Source: VMDJ01 sp965659945 (GTDB lineage: Bacteria > Pseudomonadota > Gammaproteobacteria > Chromatiales > Chromatiaceae). Taken from it: a stretch of DNA of 15,812 nucleotides. The DNA lies in the NCBI GenBank assembly GCA_965659945.1, contig CBFHYJ010000039.1, forward strand, positions 1-15,812, given 5' to 3'. Below are positions 14,095 through 15,812 of the stretch, piece by piece (positions within the stretch are counted from its first letter, which is position 1; the number at the start of each line of letters is the position of its first letter). The notes beneath the pieces were generated by a model, which worked only from the letters and a program-made list of their open reading frames with translations, had not been told where the DNA came from and ran no database searches. The translations under genes were made by a program, and so were the position numbers.

Positions 14095-14135
14095 GATGAT
14101 TATTAGTACCGCATCTATCGGCCCATCATGAATAT
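14087..14135. repeat. 12-bp perfect inverted repeat over the MFS start codon
   Basis: ATATTCATGATG (14087-14098) and CATCATGAATAT (14124-14135) are perfect complements separated by 25 bases. The start codon of the MFS gene (14092-14094, minus strand) is inside one arm. It could be a repressor operator with two half sites or an mRNA hairpin that hides the start codon. Confidence 0.75.
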
Positions 14136-14249
14136 CAATAATCAACTAAATCTAAGACATAAGTTCATGGATTTTTCTCTACGCAATTTGCGGTTTTCAA
14201 ACGTGAAATTTGAATAAAACAGTTACACCACAATTGATAAATAACTAAC

Positions 14250-14253
14250 GGAG
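14250..14253 (+). promoter_or_regulatory. Ribosome binding site deciding the fasciclin TTG start
   Basis: GGAG 6 bases before TTG 14260, and the TTG is followed directly by a signal peptide. No ATG gives a comparable N-terminus. Confidence 0.7.
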
Positions 14254-14259
14254 AACGTC

Positions 14260-14802
14260 TTGAAAAAGTTAGCACTAGCAATCTCGATTTCTACCCTACT
14301 TTTCAGCATGTCAAATGCCAATGCCTCTCATCATGGCTACTCAAAAAGCCATCCACACATGTGCAAACAAAAACCTTATTACCCACACCATAAGAAATAC
14401 CACCATCACGGTAGCCGTTATGCGCCTAGCGCCGGTATAGCTGACTTTATTACTCAATCTCCAGGCCTCTCCGCATTGTTAGGAGCACTGACACAAGCAG
14501 AATTAACCGGCACACTCTCGACAGAAGGTCCATTCACTGTCTTTGCACCTAACAATGCCGCTTTTGATGCTTTATCTGCTGAACAAAAAGAAGCCGTGAC
14601 AAACAACCCGGACTTATTAAGCTCCATCCTTAAAGCTCACGTTGTTAAAGGGGCATATACCTCTAAGGACCTCATCGAAGGAAAAACCTTGACGACTCTT
14701 GAGGGCAATCAAATATCCCTATCAGATGTCATGATTGAACGTGCAGATGTCAAACTGAGAAATGGTGTTTTGCATGTCATCAAAGGCGTCATCATTCCCT
14801 AA
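14260..14802 (+). CDS. Exported His-rich fasciclin (FAS1) domain protein
   Basis: The 180-residue precursor has a signal peptide (KKLALAISISTLLFSMSNANA). A histidine- and tyrosine-rich segment (24-54, about nine His including HPH, PHHKKYHHH) comes next, then one FAS1 domain (about 58-180). FAS1 landmarks are H1 FTVFAPNNAAFDAL (92-105), the LKAHVVKGAY region (124-133) and H2 NGVLHVIKGVIIP (168-180). FAS1 domains mediate adhesion or bind ligands at the cell surface, and the exact role of single-domain bacterial forms is uncertain. The start codon is TTG with GGAG 6 bases before. The protein ends right at the domain end. It is divergent from the MFS gene. Confidence 0.93.
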   Translation: MKKLALAISISTLLFSMSNANASHHGYSKSHPHMCKQKPYYPHHKKYHHHGSRYAPSAGIADFITQSPGLSALLGALTQAELTGTLSTEGPFTVFAPNNAAFDALSAEQKEAVTNNPDLLSSILKAHVVKGAYTSKDLIEGKTLTTLEGNQISLSDVMIERADVKLRNGVLHVIKGVIIP

Positions 14803-14833
14803 AAAAAGCGCCACTGCCCCAAGGTAGTGGCGC
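14801..14833 (-). terminator. Intrinsic terminator for the leftward HPF-like gene
   Basis: GCGCCACTGCC (14808-14818) pairs with GGTAGTGGCGC (14823-14833) around CCAA, 11 bp with one G-T pair. The T-run, seven bases, follows on the minus strand (A run 14801-14807 on plus). It therefore ends leftward transcription. On the plus strand the hairpin abuts the fasciclin stop but lacks a T tail. Confidence 0.82.
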
Positions 14834-14874
14834 AAAGCGCAATCAACTGCGGAGCCGATTACGAAAGGGATACG

Positions 14875-15165
14875 TCAGCTTGCGGCTTTAAAAGATTGCT
14901 TATTTGTTACAGCTTCTACCAAGCGATCGATACATTCTGCGACCGATCCATCTGGTGATTTGTTTTTCGCCGAGAACGTAAAACCCGATCTTCCTTCCAA
15001 AGAAACTCTCATAACGCATTCAAAGAGCGTCTCTATAGGTTCAATCGAAATATATACATCCTGAAGCGGCAGGTCAGCATGTTGTAACTGACCAACTGCT
15101 TGCATAACCGGAGCACAGGTTGCGTGGTCCAGGTGAAAGTCTTTTGTTTCTATATTGAGTTGCAT
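14875..15165 (-). CDS. Short HPF/S30AE-like protein (possible ribosome-associated)
   Basis: The 96-residue product starts MQLNIETKDFHLDH, like hibernation-promoting factors. It has a predicted beta stretch (DVYISIEPIETLFECVMRVSLEGRSGFTFSAKNKS) and a last helix (GSVAECIDRLVEAVTN) arranged as in the S30AE domain. The basic residues that contact rRNA in true HPF are sparse here, so this is a distant or specialised relative. An in-frame ATG at 15174 would add three residues. No strong ribosome site is seen at either. A TTG-started frame reaching 15222 looks unlikely. It is transcribed alone and ends at its own terminator. Confidence 0.6.
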   Translation of the reverse strand: MQLNIETKDFHLDHATCAPVMQAVGQLQHADLPLQDVYISIEPIETLFECVMRVSLEGRSGFTFSAKNKSPDGSVAECIDRLVEAVTNKQSFKAAS

Positions 15166-15259
15166 CGCATTCATCCAATCAGGGTGTCTCGGTAACAATA
15201 AGCACGGTGAAATCAACAACAACCCAAGTCAGTCAACGTATTGCCGAAGACACAAATAC

Positions 15260-15352
15260 ATGCTCACAAACCATGATGGCGCTTATGAAGATATCTTTGA
15301 GGTAGCGTATGAAATGCTGTGGCAAGCAGCGCAAGAAGTTGCGAAAAACTAA
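15260..15352 (+). CDS. Doubtful 30-residue ORF
   Basis: ATG at 15260 opens a 30-residue frame, MLTNHDGAYEDIFEVAYEML ending in AAQEVAKN, which would form an acidic amphipathic helix. The stop is immediately followed by the AACCGGC/GCCGGTT hairpin. There is no visible Shine-Dalgarno sequence, and the open frame extends upstream through unlikely sequence overlapping the HPF-like gene. It could be a real small protein, a remnant, or chance. The 307 bp from 15166 to 15472 contains nothing else I can name. Confidence 0.25.
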   Translation: MLTNHDGAYEDIFEVAYEMLWQAAQEVAKN

Positions 15353-15370
15353 AACCGGCGCAAGCCGGTT
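15353..15370 (+). repeat. Hairpin with the same 18-bp core as the rpoH terminator
   Basis: AACCGGC-GCAA-GCCGGTT, identical over 18 bases to 11815-11832. A weak tail (ATATAC) follows instead of a T run, so it may be a poor terminator for the small ORF at 15260-15352 or a dispersed hairpin element. Confidence 0.8.
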
Positions 15371-15472
15371 ATATACATCCTTCAATTGAGCACAGAAATT
15401 TCCTCAAAATCGTCTAGGCTTGTAAAAACCTTTCGAAATCATAAGTAAACGACGTGTTTCAGGGAGAATACG

Positions 15473-15667
15473 ATGAAGAAAGTGACTTTTGCCACAGTTG
15501 AGGCTTGGAGAGAATGTTCTGGAGAAATGGATAAGCTTGGTATTAGCTATGAATCAGGTAACGAAAAAGATCTCACTGTTACCATTCATGATGGTGAAGA
15601 ACGGTTTAACGACCTTATTGATAACTGTGAGAATGCGTTAAATCCTTACGAAGACTATCCAAAGTGA
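15473..15667 (+). CDS. Small acidic hypothetical protein
   Basis: The 64-residue protein begins MKKVTFATVEAWRECSGEMD and ends DNCENALNPYEDYPK. It is soluble, strongly acidic (particularly at the C-terminal half), with two cysteines (Cys15 and one in DNCENA) and no signal peptide or membrane segment. The strong ribosome site AGGGAG lies 7 bases before the ATG and a terminator follows the stop by about 20 bases, so it is probably a real monocistronic gene. I do not recognise the family and offer no function. Confidence 0.75.
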   Translation: MKKVTFATVEAWRECSGEMDKLGISYESGNEKDLTVTIHDGEERFNDLIDNCENALNPYEDYPK

Positions 15668-15688
15668 GCCTCCTAAAATCTACCCATA

Positions 15689-15719
15689 AAAGAACCCCGC
15701 CAAAGCGGGGTTCTTTTTG
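15689..15719. terminator. Bidirectional terminator
   Basis: AGAACCCCGC (15691-15700), loop CAAA, GCGGGGTTCT (15705-15714), with a T run to the right and an A run to the left. It lies between the 64-residue gene and the converging gene at the right edge, and so probably serves both. Confidence 0.9.
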
Positions 15720-15723
15720 AGTC

Positions 15724-15740
15724 ATTCAGTAAAACTGAAT
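15724..15740. repeat. Small inverted repeat at the edge gene's stop codon
   Basis: ATTCAGT (15724-15730), three A, ACTGAAT (15734-15740). The 7-bp perfect stem touches the stop codon of the minus-strand gene and stands between it and the strong terminator. Role unknown. Confidence 0.5.
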
Positions 15741-15812
15741 TACTTAGCTACTGGAGCAACTGGAGCTGCGTAGTAAGGAGACTCGTAACCGTAAGCAGTA
15801 CCGTTAGTGTCG
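15740..15812 (-). CDS. 3' end of an unknown Tyr/Ala/Pro-rich protein (partial)
   Basis: Only the last 23 codons are in the window. They end DTNGTAYGYESPYYAAPVAP followed by VAK and TAA. Four Tyr, five Ala and three Pro in 23 residues give a low-complexity tail. Such tails occur in surface or structural proteins, including sulfur globule proteins, but the family cannot be told from this fragment. The start lies beyond the right edge. The reading is supported by the shared terminator placed directly after the stop. Confidence 0.6.
   Translation of the reverse strand, partial: DTNGTAYGYESPYYAAPVAPVAK

Noticed and set aside
14808..14833. Terminator for the fasciclin gene on the plus strand
   Set aside because: No T run follows on the plus strand; the T run is on the minus strand, so it serves the leftward gene.

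Overview
The window reads as a chromosomal core segment of a gammaproteobacterium. The evidence is the ftsY-ftsE-ftsX-rpoH block with a divergent M16/rsmD arm, the rpmB-rpmG pair, mutM, and a coaD-ferredoxin-ggt run. From memory this resembles Pseudomonas gene order. The ferredoxin is very close to the Allochromatium/YfhL type. There are no transposases, phage genes, tRNAs, rRNAs or CRISPR arrays.

Layout from left to right. (1) 1-504: rpmB and rpmG (ribosomal proteins L28 and L33) with an intrinsic terminator. (2) 532-1338: mutM, the oxidised-purine DNA glycosylase. (3) 1467-2121: two tandem periplasmic monoheme cytochromes c, ending in a hairpin shared with the converging ggt gene. (4) 2176-8060, minus strand: an active-site-bearing M16 peptidase, its HxxEH-less partner, rsmD, coaD, a 2[4Fe-4S] ferredoxin and gamma-glutamyltranspeptidase. 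These are closely packed and probably largely co-transcribed. The ggt gene contains a 100-N scaffold gap flanked by two identical 77-bp copies, almost certainly an assembly artefact inside an intact gene. (5) 8246-11793, plus strand: ftsY (SRP receptor), ftsE and ftsX (division ABC complex) and rpoH (heat-shock sigma factor). The rpoH promoter region holds a nearly perfect CIRCE operator (HrcA site) overlapping a sigma-E-like promoter. (6) 11849-14094, minus strand: a module of chalcone-isomerase-like periplasmic protein, DUF3833 lipoprotein and GPH-like MFS transporter. Related genes commonly accompany the sigma-E/ChrR photo-oxidative stress cluster, but those partners are not in this window. 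(7) 14260-15812: small accessory genes, namely a His-rich exported fasciclin-domain protein, a short HPF-like protein, two small unknown ORFs and the 3' end of a Tyr/Ala/Pro-rich protein cut by the right edge.

The core genes cover translation, DNA repair, CoA synthesis, protein targeting, division and heat shock. The regions most worth a second look are the rpoH control region (10872-10923), the inverted repeat over the MFS start (14087-14135), the N-gap in ggt, and the MFS-DUF3833-CHI module with its fasciclin neighbour. The only stretch near 300 bp without a confident gene is 15166-15472. It holds one doubtful 30-codon ORF and a hairpin whose 18-bp core is identical to that of the rpoH terminator.
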